Source of the DNA: Paenibacillus gorillae
Lineage (GTDB): Bacteria > Bacillota > Bacilli > Paenibacillales > Paenibacillaceae
Assembly: GCF_000513275.1 (NCBI RefSeq)
Contig: NZ_CBVJ010000030.1
Span: 39,737-103,736, forward strand
Length of the DNA stretch: 64,000 bases
Direction of reading: 5' to 3'
In this document: piece by piece, positions 8,828 through 17,268 of the stretch
Layout: each line of letters opens with the position of its first letter
Numbering within the stretch: position 1 is the first letter of the stretch
Position numbers and translations under genes: made by a program
The notes under the pieces: model-generated
What the model was told of the DNA's origin: nothing
Seen by the model: only the letters and a program-made list of their open reading frames with translations
Databases searched by the model: none

Positions 8828-9775
8828 ATGAATAAAACGGAACGGCAGCTTGCCATAATGCTTGAACTACAACGAAGCAAGGTATTAAGAGCGGAAGATA
8901 TGGCTTCTATATTTGAGACAAGTGTGCGGACGATATATCGGGATATTCAAGCCCTGAGCGAGATGGGGGTACCCGTATTGGGATCCCCTGGTCAAGGATA
9001 TTCCTTGATCGATGGTTATTTCCTCCCTCCGGTCAGTTTCTCGGTGGAAGAGACTGTGGCCTTGCTTATAGGGACAGACTTTATTGAACAAAGGCTGGAT
9101 GGTATTTACGGAACCGGAGCTCAGGCCGCCAAACGCAAGATTGAAGCTATTCTGCCGGAGCCAGTTCGTGACGAGTCGGCACGGGTGCGGGAAACCATGA
9201 GGCTTCTTCATGTTAGTGAACCGCTAACTGGCTTGAAGGAAAAAGAATATCTCGGACAATTGCGGATGGCGATTTTGGAGAGGCGAAAAATTAAGATTTC
9301 GTACCAGAAAAAAATACCGGAATCGGACGGCAATAGGAAGAGTATGCGTGAAGTCGATCCTTACGGACTGGCGCTCGTTCAGGGCAATTGGATTTTGCTC
9401 GGACGCTGCGACCTGCGGCAGGATATCAGGCATTTCCGCTTGTCGAGAATGACTGAATTAGTCGTGTCGGATAAGTACTTTGTTATGCCGAGTGACTTTA
9501 ACTTGAGCGATTACCGTCCGCCAGATGACCGCAACGAACGCGTGCTAATTCGGGCCAATCCAGAAATAGCCGATAAAATCGCTGAGACCGGTAATTTCTA
9601 TATAGAAGCGTTCGAGGAGCGATTAGATGATGTTTGGATCCACTTTCGTGTTCGAACACCAGAAGAGTTGCTGCATCTGATCCTTAGTTGGGGAGGAGAC
9701 GTCGAGGTGGTGGAACCGGAGTCTTTACGTTGCCGGATTCGGGAAGAGGCCGAAAAAATTTTAAAACGCTACTGA
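8828..9775 (+). CDS. YafY/DeoR-type transcriptional regulator with WYL domain
   Basis: A 315-residue protein. Residues 1-60 form a winged helix (ERQLAIMLELQRSKVLRAED, then SVRTIYRDIQALSEMGVPV), the HTH_11 type. Residues 135-225 form the WYL domain with DPYGLALVQGNWILLGRCD, and a C-terminal WCX region follows. WYL regulators sense single-stranded nucleic acid or small ligands in several systems, but this stand-alone YafY type is usually a regulator of a nearby gene. ATG 8828 follows GAGGGAAAAG. The terminator overlaps the end of the gene, so it is transcribed alone. Confidence 0.87.
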   Translation: MNKTERQLAIMLELQRSKVLRAEDMASIFETSVRTIYRDIQALSEMGVPVLGSPGQGYSLIDGYFLPPVSFSVEETVALLIGTDFIEQRLDGIYGTGAQAAKRKIEAILPEPVRDESARVRETMRLLHVSEPLTGLKEKEYLGQLRMAILERRKIKISYQKKIPESDGNRKSMREVDPYGLALVQGNWILLGRCDLRQDIRHFRLSRMTELVVSDKYFVMPSDFNLSDYRPPDDRNERVLIRANPEIADKIAETGNFYIEAFEERLDDVWIHFRVRTPEELLHLILSWGGDVEVVEPESLRCRIREEAEKILKRY

Positions 9776-9800
9776 CATGCTGTTGTCAGTAGCGTTTTTT
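9764..9800 (+). terminator. Terminator overlapping the WYL regulator stop codon
   Basis: AACGCTACTGAC pairs with GTCAGTAGCGTT around an eight-base loop and is followed by TTTTT. The TGA stop (9773-9775) lies in the left arm. Confidence 0.92.
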
Positions 9801-9843
9801 TATACTGGGATTATATCCGAGATGAATGAGGAGTGTTGTTTAT

Positions 9844-10416
9844 ATGAGAAGTACAACAGAAGCATTGCAATCGTTTGAAGCGACGGTTGGCCGGTATTTA
9901 GTTGAACTGGAAAACCTCGATATGGAGCAACTACATGCGAAGCCAAACGAGGAGGAATGGTCGATTGGGCAAATGTATATGCATTTAATACAGTCGGCTC
10001 AATTATTGCAGCTGCGTAATGTTGATCAGTGTTTGGCGGGGAGCGAAGCAGAGCTCAGCAGCACGGGTGAAAAAACGGAAAATGGCAGGGCCGCGTTTGA
10101 ACTTGGAAGTATTCCACCCATACGGATACGGGTCCCGGCTTCACCACAGTACACACCGCAGCAGCCGGAGAGTAAGGAGCAACTGATCGAAGGACTTCGT
10201 AGCGTAGTAGAACGAATGAAACGTACTGAAATCGCTTTGGGTCAGACAGTGGAAGATAATAAAATCCTTCATCCAGGGCTCGGCGCGTTAAACGCTACAG
10301 AGTGGTTTTTGCTGGTAGAAATGCATTATAGGCATCATTTATTGCAACTTGAACGTTTGAAAAGTTTTTTAGAAAATGGGCTGGGTAGTTCCAATACCAT
10401 GTCTCAAAATTCATGA
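9844..10416 (+). CDS. DinB-family protein
   Basis: About 190 residues of the four-helix DinB/YfiT type. Likely metal ligands are His in MYMHLIQSAQ near residue 50 and the HYRHH motif near 163. N-terminal EEWSIGQ and C-terminal NATEWFLLVEMHYRHHLLQL match the family, whose members are metal-dependent transferases or thiol-linked enzymes. ATG 9844 is chosen with GAGGAG ten bases upstream, rather than the ATG overlapping that site at 9826. A terminator hairpin follows at 10453. Confidence 0.82.
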   Translation: MRSTTEALQSFEATVGRYLVELENLDMEQLHAKPNEEEWSIGQMYMHLIQSAQLLQLRNVDQCLAGSEAELSSTGEKTENGRAAFELGSIPPIRIRVPASPQYTPQQPESKEQLIEGLRSVVERMKRTEIALGQTVEDNKILHPGLGALNATEWFLLVEMHYRHHLLQLERLKSFLENGLGSSNTMSQNS

Positions 10417-10452
10417 CAAATTCCAAAACAACCTAAACCCATATACAATGAT

Positions 10453-10482
10453 AGCCGCATAAACTGCGGCTTTGTATTTTTT
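10453..10482 (+). terminator. Terminator after the DinB gene
   Basis: AGCCGCA / TGCGGCT arms with a five-base loop, followed by TTGTATTTTTT. Confidence 0.75.
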
Positions 10483-10596
10483 ATATGGTCATACTAATTC
10501 AGTTCCAGTTTCTAGTGTCAATTTTATAATTAAGCAAGTGTAGGTAAATGGACTAGTAACACTAGCGGAGCGTTTTTTCATACGTATATGTCATGA

Positions 10597-10668
10597 ATGA
10601 TTATCAGCATATGACCAGTTTGGGATGTTCTCATTTGTAGTTCCTATTTTATCGGTGCTGATAATCAT
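10597..10668 (+). promoter_or_regulatory. 13-bp perfect inverted repeat upstream of the TOMM precursor
   Basis: ATGATTATCAGCA (10597-10609) and TGCTGATAATCAT (10656-10668) are exact reverse complements 46 bases apart, with partial extension into TCATG / CATGA on the outside. The repeat ends 32 bases before the precursor ATG. It may be a two-site operator for a dimeric repressor or the base of a leader RNA stem. No regulator gene lies in the cluster. Confidence 0.5.
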
Positions 10669-10699
10669 CACATGAACATATAACGGAGGCTTACTGAAG

Positions 10700-10969
10700 A
10701 TGAATGAATTTAAGAACGATCTTCAAAATTTGAATATGGATGCGTTTAAAACGAGCGGCATGACGCCGAATGCGGGTCAAGGTCAAGTGGATCCTAAGAA
10801 TGCTCGTCTATGTATTGGCTTCTGTATCGGCTTTTGTGTCGGATTTTGTTCATGCGGAGGTTGTGGCGGCTGTGGTGGTTGTGGTGGTTGTGCCAGATGT
10901 GGAGGCTTTGGCGGCTGCGCACGTTGCGGAGGATGTGCACGCTGCGGCGGCTGTGCCCGTTGTCGTTAA
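10700..10969 (+). CDS. TOMM precursor peptide, heterocycloanthracin/sonorensin family
   Basis: An 89-residue peptide. The leader (residues 1-37) starts [16 protein letters not shown], which matches the MNxFxxxLQxLNxxxF/Y pattern of heterocycloanthracin leaders. The core (from residue 38) has 16 cysteines: first C-I-G-F twice and C-V-G-F once, then C-S-C, then CGG and CAR triplets to the C terminus. One triplet carries Phe instead of Cys (CGGFGGC). Cysteines in such cores are converted to thiazoles by the cyclodehydratase and dehydrogenase encoded downstream. GGAGG lies ten bases before ATG. An attenuator hairpin separates it from the enzymes, as expected for a peptide needed in excess. The product is probably an exported antimicrobial. 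Confidence 0.88.
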   Translation: MNEFKNDLQNLNMDAFKTSGMTPNAGQGQVDPKNARLCIGFCIGFCVGFCSCGGCGGCGGCGGCARCGGFGGCARCGGCARCGGCARCR

Positions 10970-11001
10970 AAGTTACCTATTGAATGTAAACAAAGGTTCA
11001 G

Positions 11002-11033
11002 GACACCTCTGCAAAACTGCAGGGGTGTCTTTC
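11002..11033 (+). terminator. Attenuator hairpin between precursor and enzymes
   Basis: GACACCTCTGCA pairs with TGCAGGGGTGTC around AAAC and is followed by TTTC. Weak termination here would give many precursor transcripts and fewer enzyme transcripts. The next gene has its own strong ribosome binding site 80 bases on. Confidence 0.7.
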
Positions 11034-11131
11034 TATTCATGTGCGGGTATGACGGACAAGTAGCCTTACATACCTTTATATAGGAAGCCATATTACGAAC
11101 GTTTGATTTCAATAATAAGGAGGAATAAAAT

Positions 11132-13081
11132 TTGGATCCTACTACACGCCTTAAAGTGAGAGGCGATACTTTTTTTCTTCCCAGCTCGGACGGAAGTGTC
11201 TATTTCCGCAACAATATCGGTTCATTCCGGATGGAAGGCAGCACAATCGCTCAATGGATTGAGAAGTTGATACCTGTATTTAATGGTGAACATACGATGT
11301 ATGATTTAACGGATGGATTGCCGGAACAATACCGTGATCATCTTTATGAGATTGCTAAAATATTGCATGCAAACGGTTATGTCCAAGATGTAAGTCAAGA
11401 TCGTCCGCATCAGCTGCAGGAAAGCATCGTTAAGAAATATGATGCTCAAATTGAGTTTTTGGACAGCTTTGACGGGTCAGGTGCATACCGATTTCAATTG
11501 TATCGTCAGTCCAGCGTGCTAGTTGTTGGAACTGGCACTTTTTTAGTTTCACTTGTCAAATCCTTATTAGAGTCTGGCTTGCCGCAATTCCACTTTCTAA
11601 GCTTGAATACGGAACCGGAGAATCGAACACGGATTTTGGAGCTGGAGCAGCATTATCGTAAATTTGATTCAGAGGTCAAGGTAGACGAGATCAGCTTGTC
11701 GAATAATGCAGGAATAGATTGGCCTTCTATTGTAGAGCCTTATGAAGCTGTACTATTCGTCTCTAATCAAGACAGAGAACAGGAGCTAAGATTACTTAAT
11801 GAAATTTGCCGGCAAAAAAACAAGGTTCTGCTGCTGGCTGTTATTTTTGAGCAAGCGGGTCTAGCGGTTCCATTGTCCTATTCTAATTCGGAAGGTGATC
11901 TGGAATCAGCATGGCGCAGAGTTCATCATTCTGCGATTTATAAGGATACGGAGGTTTATACGGCTTCATCCGTTGTGGAAGCGCTGCTCTCTAATATAAT
12001 CGTCTTCGAATGGTTGAAAACAGCAGCAGAAGTAACGAAAACGGAGAAAAATAATAAGCTGTTTCTGCTGAATTTAGAGACGTTAGAAGGAAATTGGCAT
12101 TCGTTTCTTCCCCATCCATTAGTTAATGGTCAACGATTCATCGAGAGGATTGAGGATACTCGGCTGCAAGCGGGAACGGATGCAGAGAAACGAGTTTCAA
12201 GTGAATTGCTGTCTTTCTTCAGTCAGCTAACATCAACGGAGACAGGCATCTTCCATATTTGGGAAGAAGGGGAGCTAGGACAGCTTCCGCTTTCGCAGTG
12301 CTGTGTTCAGCCTGTTGATCCGCTATCAGTTGGCCCTGCGCATCTGCTTCCTGAAATTATATGTAATGGTTATAAGCATGAAGAGGCACGAAGAGAAGCG
12401 GGTCTTAAGGGAATCGAAGCTTACGTGTCGCGTATTGCGAATTTTCAAATCAAGCAGGTGTTTGAAGAAAGCGGAATTTCAGACGTTTCAAGATTCGATG
12501 AGATTGCTCATGCAGGTGCTGGTGAGACGATTGAGGAGGGCGTTTGCCGCGCTTTGCAACAATATTTAATGAATGCACGGATAAAGTTGTATGAAGCTCA
12601 AACACCGTCGATCTCGCTGGTGAAGCTGAGTCATGTAGACGATGAACGATGCCGTTATTATATTAATGCCCTAACCACGATGCAAGGCGCACCATCGTTT
12701 GGACGGGGTGAGGACGTATTAGGCTTTCCTATTGTATGGTTACATGCAAATGACCGATGGTATGAAGCCGCTGATCTTAATGTAACGCGGGCTCTTCGGA
12801 GCGTATTAATGAGTGCCTTATTTGATGCTCAGAATAAAACTAATCTAATGGCAGTAAAAGCGCATCATATTGCAGTACATGTAAAAGAATCTATTACGGA
12901 CTCTATTTCGATACCCGCTTGTGATCCATTCGAGCATCGAGAGGTTTTGCAGATGGCTGTGCAGCAATTGAATCGAATTCACAAGCGTTTGCTCGTATTT
13001 GACTTAACACCAGAGGCTTTTTTGAGAGAGGGACTGGCAGGCGTGTACGGCGTCTCGCTTCGAGAGGTGGTTGAAGAATGA
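11132..13081 (+). CDS. ThiF-like TOMM leader-peptide-binding protein (Ocin-ThiF/HcaF type)
   Basis: A 649-residue protein matching the thiazole-containing bacteriocin maturation family. Residues 1-95 resemble a winged-helix leader-recognition (RRE/PqqD-like) region. SVLVVGTGTFLVSLVKSLLE (about 128-147) is a Rossmann strand-loop-helix of an E1/ThiF-like domain without the adenylation residues or zinc cysteines. The rest is family-specific. In heterocycloanthracin systems the F protein binds the leader and brings it to the YcaO enzyme. TTG 11132 is used as start because TAAGGAGG lies nine bases upstream. The stop overlaps the next start (ATGA), so translation is coupled to the cyclodehydratase. 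Confidence 0.85.
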   Translation: MDPTTRLKVRGDTFFLPSSDGSVYFRNNIGSFRMEGSTIAQWIEKLIPVFNGEHTMYDLTDGLPEQYRDHLYEIAKILHANGYVQDVSQDRPHQLQESIVKKYDAQIEFLDSFDGSGAYRFQLYRQSSVLVVGTGTFLVSLVKSLLESGLPQFHFLSLNTEPENRTRILELEQHYRKFDSEVKVDEISLSNNAGIDWPSIVEPYEAVLFVSNQDREQELRLLNEICRQKNKVLLLAVIFEQAGLAVPLSYSNSEGDLESAWRRVHHSAIYKDTEVYTASSVVEALLSNIIVFEWLKTAAEVTKTEKNNKLFLLNLETLEGNWHSFLPHPLVNGQRFIERIEDTRLQAGTDAEKRVSSELLSFFSQLTSTETGIFHIWEEGELGQLPLSQCCVQPVDPLSVGPAHLLPEIICNGYKHEEARREAGLKGIEAYVSRIANFQIKQVFEESGISDVSRFDEIAHAGAGETIEEGVCRALQQYLMNARIKLYEAQTPSISLVKLSHVDDERCRYYINALTTMQGAPSFGRGEDVLGFPIVWLHANDRWYEAADLNVTRALRSVLMSALFDAQNKTNLMAVKAHHIAVHVKESITDSISIPACDPFEHREVLQMAVQQLNRIHKRLLVFDLTPEAFLREGLAGVYGVSLREVVEE

Positions 13082-15015
13082 GCACTATTGTGGCGATTGT
13101 TGGCGCAGGTCAGCTTGCGGACTATGTAAACGATATATTATCTGCAAGTTATCAGCTTGTGAGGGTAAATGAACTGGCTTCCGAGTTACCAGAAACGACT
13201 GAACTTGCGCTCGTGCTTAGCGATGGCAACGATGCAGCCTCTCATCTTATCGCAGAGGACGTTTTCAAGAAATCAGGTATTCCGTGGCTGCGCGGGTTTG
13301 TAGCATTTGGTGAAGGCGTTATTGGTCCGCTTGTCGTTCATGGGCAGGCGGGCTGTTCACAATGCGCTGATTTGCGGCTATTAATGGCTGGAAATGATCG
13401 GAAGGATATGTGGGAGCTGCAGCAGTTCATGCATGGAGAAGTTTTCCCTGATAGCTGGTCTTCTCGAAGCGGACTCTTGCATATGGCTCATCATATTGCA
13501 GCAGAAGTCCATAACATTCTTATCCGTCATACGGCTCAGCTTGAAAATCATATTAAGCTCATTCACCTGCAAACACTCAATAGCTCGGTTCATTTCTTTT
13601 TACCAGATCCGCAGTGTACCGTATGCAGTGAAATACCGGATGACACGGCCATAGCTGCGCGAATAAAGCTGCAGTCCAGCCCGAAAATCAGTGAAAACAG
13701 CTACCGCACTCGTTCAATGGTTGAGTTGAAGGCGGTTCTTTCCAAGGATTATCTGGACAATCGCAGCGGACTCTTGAACGGAAAAATGATTGATCTTATA
13801 TCACCATTTGCCGACGCCAGCATCATTTTACCGATGTTCTCAAGGGATGAAGGCTGCGCAGGACGTACGCATTCTTTTGCAGCCAGTGAAATGACAGCGA
13901 TATTGGAAGGACTGGAACGTTATTGCGGCATATCGCCGCGAGGGAAAAAGACAGCGGTTCATGACAGTTTCGATCATTTAACAGAGACTGCACTGGACCC
14001 CTCTCGAGTAGGAACACATGATAATGCGCAGTATGAGCGACCCGATTTTCCGTTCCAACCCTTTGATCCAAGCAGGAAAATGGATTGGGTCTGGGGGTAT
14101 TCGTTCATGCAGGAGAAGCCGATTCTTGTGCCAGAGCTGCTCGCTTATTACAGCTCCGGCTGCGGTCACGGCTTTGTCTATGAAACCTCAAATGGCTGCG
14201 CTTTAGGAGGAAGCTTGGAGGAAGCTATATTTTACGGCATATTGGAGGTTGTAGAACGGGATTCTTTTCTAATGACTTGGTATGCGAAGTTGCCGCTCGT
14301 TCCTTTAGATCCTTATTCCTCCGGTGATCTTGAAATGAATTTAATGGTCGAGCGACTGCGCGATGTCGTCGGCTATGATGTGCATTTGTTCGATTCGACG
14401 ACGGAGCATGGCATTCCCAGTGTATGGGCGCTTGCCAAAAACAGAACAAATCAAGGCATAAATATGATTTGCGCCGCAGGAGCGCATCTTGATCCCATAA
14501 GGGCTGCAAAAGGTGCAATACATGAGATAGCGGGTATGCTGCTTGCGTTTAACGAAAAGTTAGAGGCGAATCGCGGGGAATATCTGCAAATGCTGGATGA
14601 TCCTTTTCTCGTTCGGCAAATGGAGGACCACTCCATGTTGTACGCCTTGAAGGAATCTGAAGAACGTCTGAATTTCCTGCTCGATTATGATCGTCCGGCC
14701 CTTTCGTTTAAGGAAGCTTTTAAACCACGGGCGCAGCATGCCGATTTAACCGATGACCTGAATATGTTGATCAATACGTTCAGCAATCTTGATCTGGAAG
14801 TCATTGTTGTTAATCAGTCAACGCCAGAGACGCTAAGAAATGGTCTTCATTGTGTGAAGGTGCTCATTCCCGGCATGCTTCCCATGACGTTCGGCCAACA
14901 CCTTGTCCGCTTGACTGGCCTAGAGCGGGTGCTGCGAATACCGGCAGAACTGGGCTATGTGAAGGAGCAGCTAAAGCAAGAAGAACTTAATAGCCATCCG
15001 CATCCGTTTCCATAA
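13078..15015 (+). CDS. TOMM cyclodehydratase, fused E1-like and YcaO domains
   Basis: A 645-residue protein. Residues 1-195 form the E1-like C domain with two zinc pairs, C93-x2-C96 and C180-x2-C183. The YcaO domain (about 205-645) holds the Mg-ATP acids in E277xxE280RY and E390xxE393RD, and Gly-rich ETSNGCALGGS near 370-379. The protein ends in PHPFP, the PxPxP tail that reaches the active site of azoline-forming YcaO enzymes. It uses ATP to phosphorylate the amide and cyclise Cys, Ser or Thr to azolines. It starts inside the previous stop codon. All key residues I can check are present, so it should be active. Confidence 0.93.
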   Translation: MSTIVAIVGAGQLADYVNDILSASYQLVRVNELASELPETTELALVLSDGNDAASHLIAEDVFKKSGIPWLRGFVAFGEGVIGPLVVHGQAGCSQCADLRLLMAGNDRKDMWELQQFMHGEVFPDSWSSRSGLLHMAHHIAAEVHNILIRHTAQLENHIKLIHLQTLNSSVHFFLPDPQCTVCSEIPDDTAIAARIKLQSSPKISENSYRTRSMVELKAVLSKDYLDNRSGLLNGKMIDLISPFADASIILPMFSRDEGCAGRTHSFAASEMTAILEGLERYCGISPRGKKTAVHDSFDHLTETALDPSRVGTHDNAQYERPDFPFQPFDPSRKMDWVWGYSFMQEKPILVPELLAYYSSGCGHGFVYETSNGCALGGSLEEAIFYGILEVVERDSFLMTWYAKLPLVPLDPYSSGDLEMNLMVERLRDVVGYDVHLFDSTTEHGIPSVWALAKNRTNQGINMICAAGAHLDPIRAAKGAIHEIAGMLLAFNEKLEANRGEYLQMLDDPFLVRQMEDHSMLYALKESEERLNFLLDYDRPALSFKEAFKPRAQHADLTDDLNMLINTFSNLDLEVIVVNQSTPETLRNGLHCVKVLIPGMLPMTFGQHLVRLTGLERVLRIPAELGYVKEQLKQEELNSHPHPFP

Positions 15016-15072
15016 GCAGTTTCTTCTCATATACGTTAATTTTCCTAGTATTGGGACTTAGGAGGAGGAGAA

Positions 15073-16677
15073 ATGAGCTTGAAGGAATTTTTGTACCACT
15101 TGCAATACGAGCCGGACAAAACGAAACCGCAAGATGTGGAGGTGGATTGGGAGAACGCGCCGCTGCCGTATAAGCTATATCGTCATTTGCCTGTATTTCC
15201 TCTCGCTTCCGATGTTCCGCTAGAACTAACGGATAAGCAAGGGCAAGGGAACGGGCAAGAACAAGAGCGAGAGAAACCAACCCTTCGGGATATCGGGTAT
15301 TTTCTTTGGCACACCTTCGGTCTGGCACAGCTTAGTCATTCTGTTATTGAGCAATATACGGGGGACAAATGGGAAAGTCCATTGCATCTTTGCAGACGAT
15401 TTGTTCCTTCAGGCGGAGGGCTTTATCCGAGCGAAATGTATTTGTATTTGAAGCTGGAGGAAGTTCCCTATGGTATATATCATTATGATGCGGCTCATCA
15501 TCGTTTGATTTTATTGCGTGAAGGCCAATTTGATTCCTATGTGAGCAAGGCCTTAGGCAATCGCTGCGATATAACTAGCTGTTTCGCAGTTGCTTTTGTC
15601 TCGACTGTATTTTGGAAAAACTTTTTTAAATACAATAATTTTTCGTATCGTTTACAGGGGCTGGATGCAGGTTTGTTATTGGGCCAGTTGTGTGAGGTTG
15701 CGAAGCGCTTTGACTTTGAAACGGGGGTGTACTTTCAGTTTCTTGACCGTGCCCTCAACCATTTGCTTGGATTTCCTGAAGCGGAGGAAAGTGTATATGC
15801 TGTAATTCCGCTTGCAGCAGATTCAAGCATTGAATGGTTCTACCAAGACACAAACAATAAAACTCCGATTTCGTCAGCAGAGTTATGTAGTGAGCTTCCA
15901 AATATTAAGCATGATCACTATATGCGTTCAGGAAAAGTATTGGACTATCCAATGCTAACCCAGATAAATGAAGCATCCATAATGAATTCCACTTTTTCAT
16001 TTAAACAGCTTGGAAGGGAGCAAGGGGCAGTCCCTCAAACCGATGTTCATGTGTTGCCTCAAGTGAATCGATTGACATATGATTTAGCACAGGCGTGCAG
16101 GCAGCGTTACTCGCCAGAAATTGAATTTGTATTAGGATCAGTGAGTCAGTCGGATTTAGCGGCACTATTGCAAGAGGTTATGATATCCTGCCGCTATCGA
16201 AACGATCTGGATGGATCGACCGAGAGTCCAATGTCTCGAGCAAAATTAATTGGCTGCTTTTATGGCGTTGAAGGCATTCGTGATGGTGCCTATCTGTATG
16301 ATGAAATAGCGCATACGTTGCAGCTTATTAGAGCCGGTGATCAACGGCCATGGCTTCAGAATGGGATGTCGTTGGATAACGTGAACTTATTCCAGGTGCC
16401 GCTGATAATTCATGTGGCGGGTGATCAGGGACATCTTCACGCCGAGCTTGGTTATCGCGGCTATCGCATTCAACAAATGGAAGCGGGAATGTTGGTTCAG
16501 CGCTTACTGATCGCTGCTAGTGCATCAGGAATGGGAGGACGTCCGCTGCTAGGATTTGACGTTAGTTCCGTGAATGAACGTTATGGATTAACTCCGCTCG
16601 GACAAACGAGTTTGATTCAAATCCCGGTCGGCCCATGTCGGAGTCGTTCACGGCTTGAGGGTAGTTTATCACAATAA
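15073..16677 (+). CDS. SagB-type FMN dehydrogenase (azoline to azole)
   Basis: A 534-residue protein with two nitroreductase-like halves, the usual form in Bacillales TOMM clusters. The N-terminal half has RRFVPSGGGLYPSEMYLYL near residues 112-130, PYGIYHYD and the Lys-Tyr active-site region KNFFKYNNFSYRLQGLDAG near 180-197. The C-terminal half repeats the fold (SCRYRNDLDGS, DGAYLYDEIAHTL, then SASGMGGRPLLGFD). FMN-bound SagB oxidises azolines made by the YcaO enzyme to aromatic azoles. AGGAGGAGG precedes ATG by four to six bases, close but strong. It is the last gene of the operon. Confidence 0.92.
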   Translation: MSLKEFLYHLQYEPDKTKPQDVEVDWENAPLPYKLYRHLPVFPLASDVPLELTDKQGQGNGQEQEREKPTLRDIGYFLWHTFGLAQLSHSVIEQYTGDKWESPLHLCRRFVPSGGGLYPSEMYLYLKLEEVPYGIYHYDAAHHRLILLREGQFDSYVSKALGNRCDITSCFAVAFVSTVFWKNFFKYNNFSYRLQGLDAGLLLGQLCEVAKRFDFETGVYFQFLDRALNHLLGFPEAEESVYAVIPLAADSSIEWFYQDTNNKTPISSAELCSELPNIKHDHYMRSGKVLDYPMLTQINEASIMNSTFSFKQLGREQGAVPQTDVHVLPQVNRLTYDLAQACRQRYSPEIEFVLGSVSQSDLAALLQEVMISCRYRNDLDGSTESPMSRAKLIGCFYGVEGIRDGAYLYDEIAHTLQLIRAGDQRPWLQNGMSLDNVNLFQVPLIIHVAGDQGHLHAELGYRGYRIQQMEAGMLVQRLLIAASASGMGGRPLLGFDVSSVNERYGLTPLGQTSLIQIPVGPCRSRSRLEGSLSQ

Positions 16678-16693
16678 TTGCTTTTGAAATAAG

Positions 16694-16732
16694 AGGCAGA
16701 CTGAATGTCATTACCATTCAATCTGCCTTTTA
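16694..16732. terminator. Bidirectional terminator after the TOMM operon
   Basis: AGGCAGACTGAATG pairs with CATTCAATCTGCCT (one mismatch) around a seven-base loop and is followed by TTTATAA. It lies between the convergent dehydrogenase and His-rich genes. Confidence 0.8.
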
Positions 16733-16744
16733 TAATTTGCAGTC

Positions 16745-17200
16745 TTAAGGCTGGTGAGCTGCTGCCTTCTTCTGGAACTCATCGATTTCTTGGCATGTGA
16801 CAGGGTAATGCAGGTGATGATGCACATGCATTGTAGGATAAATCCAAGTATGATGGTAATCTAATGTTTCGATCTCCCATCCATCGTGATGATAATCGTG
16901 GAGCATGTGGTCATCCCACATTTCATGCATCATGGGATGATAGTCATCCATCATGGGATGATAGTGATGCATGTAGTGGTAGTCGAACATGTGAGGAAAT
17001 TGATGCATCTGACTAAAATCAACGTTATGGGAAGGAAGAACAGGCTGTTCATGAGTGGCTTGAGGTCCCCAATTGGTCTGATTCGGGCTTGATTGTATCA
17101 TTTGAGGTCCCCAATGTGCCTGGTTCGGACTTGTTTTCATTTGTTGGTAATACTCGGGCTGAACAGCAGATTGTTGCATATAAGGCTGATTGCTTATCAT
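16745..17200 (-). CDS. His/Met/Asp-rich protein of unknown function
   Basis: A 151-residue protein without a signal peptide. Residues 1-60 are Gln/Asn/Pro-rich with a tandem unit (SPNQAHWGPQMIQS, then SPNQTNWGPQATHE). Residues 60-110 are dense in His, Met, Asp and Tyr, with HYHPMMDDYHPMMHEMWDD (about 81-99) and HDYHHDGWE. Residues 110-151 carry DYHHTWIYP and HVHHHLHYP and the only cysteine. The composition suggests metal binding or a spore-coat-like matrix protein. AAAGGAGG precedes the ATG at ideal distance, so it is well translated. It is convergent with the TOMM operon and shares its terminator. No family recognised; a link to the TOMM product is only positional. Confidence 0.65.
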   Translation of the reverse strand: MISNQPYMQQSAVQPEYYQQMKTSPNQAHWGPQMIQSSPNQTNWGPQATHEQPVLPSHNVDFSQMHQFPHMFDYHYMHHYHPMMDDYHPMMHEMWDDHMLHDYHHDGWEIETLDYHHTWIYPTMHVHHHLHYPVTCQEIDEFQKKAAAHQP

Positions 17201-17268
17201 GGTGCGCCTCCTTTTAATTATACACTACAATATGCTTTGAACGAAAAAAGGGCACCTATCCCTGTAAA

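Noticed and set aside
10550..10575. ACTAGCGGAGCG as another repeat copy before the TOMM precursor
   Set aside because: Only a dozen bases match the left module and neither the stem nor the middle hairpin is present.
10850..10966. GGC/TGT-rich DNA as a possible microsatellite or CRISPR-like array
   Set aside because: The periodicity comes from codons for Cys-Gly-Gly and Cys-Ala-Arg. There are no spacers.
10770..11063. Val/Ala-rich 97-residue frame overlapping the TOMM precursor
   Set aside because: It is the +1 frame of the Cys/Gly codon repeats and has no ribosome binding site. Composition follows from the repeat.
16886..17092. His/Val/Met-rich plus-strand frame
   Set aside because: It is the antisense of the His-rich minus-strand gene, which has a strong ribosome binding site.
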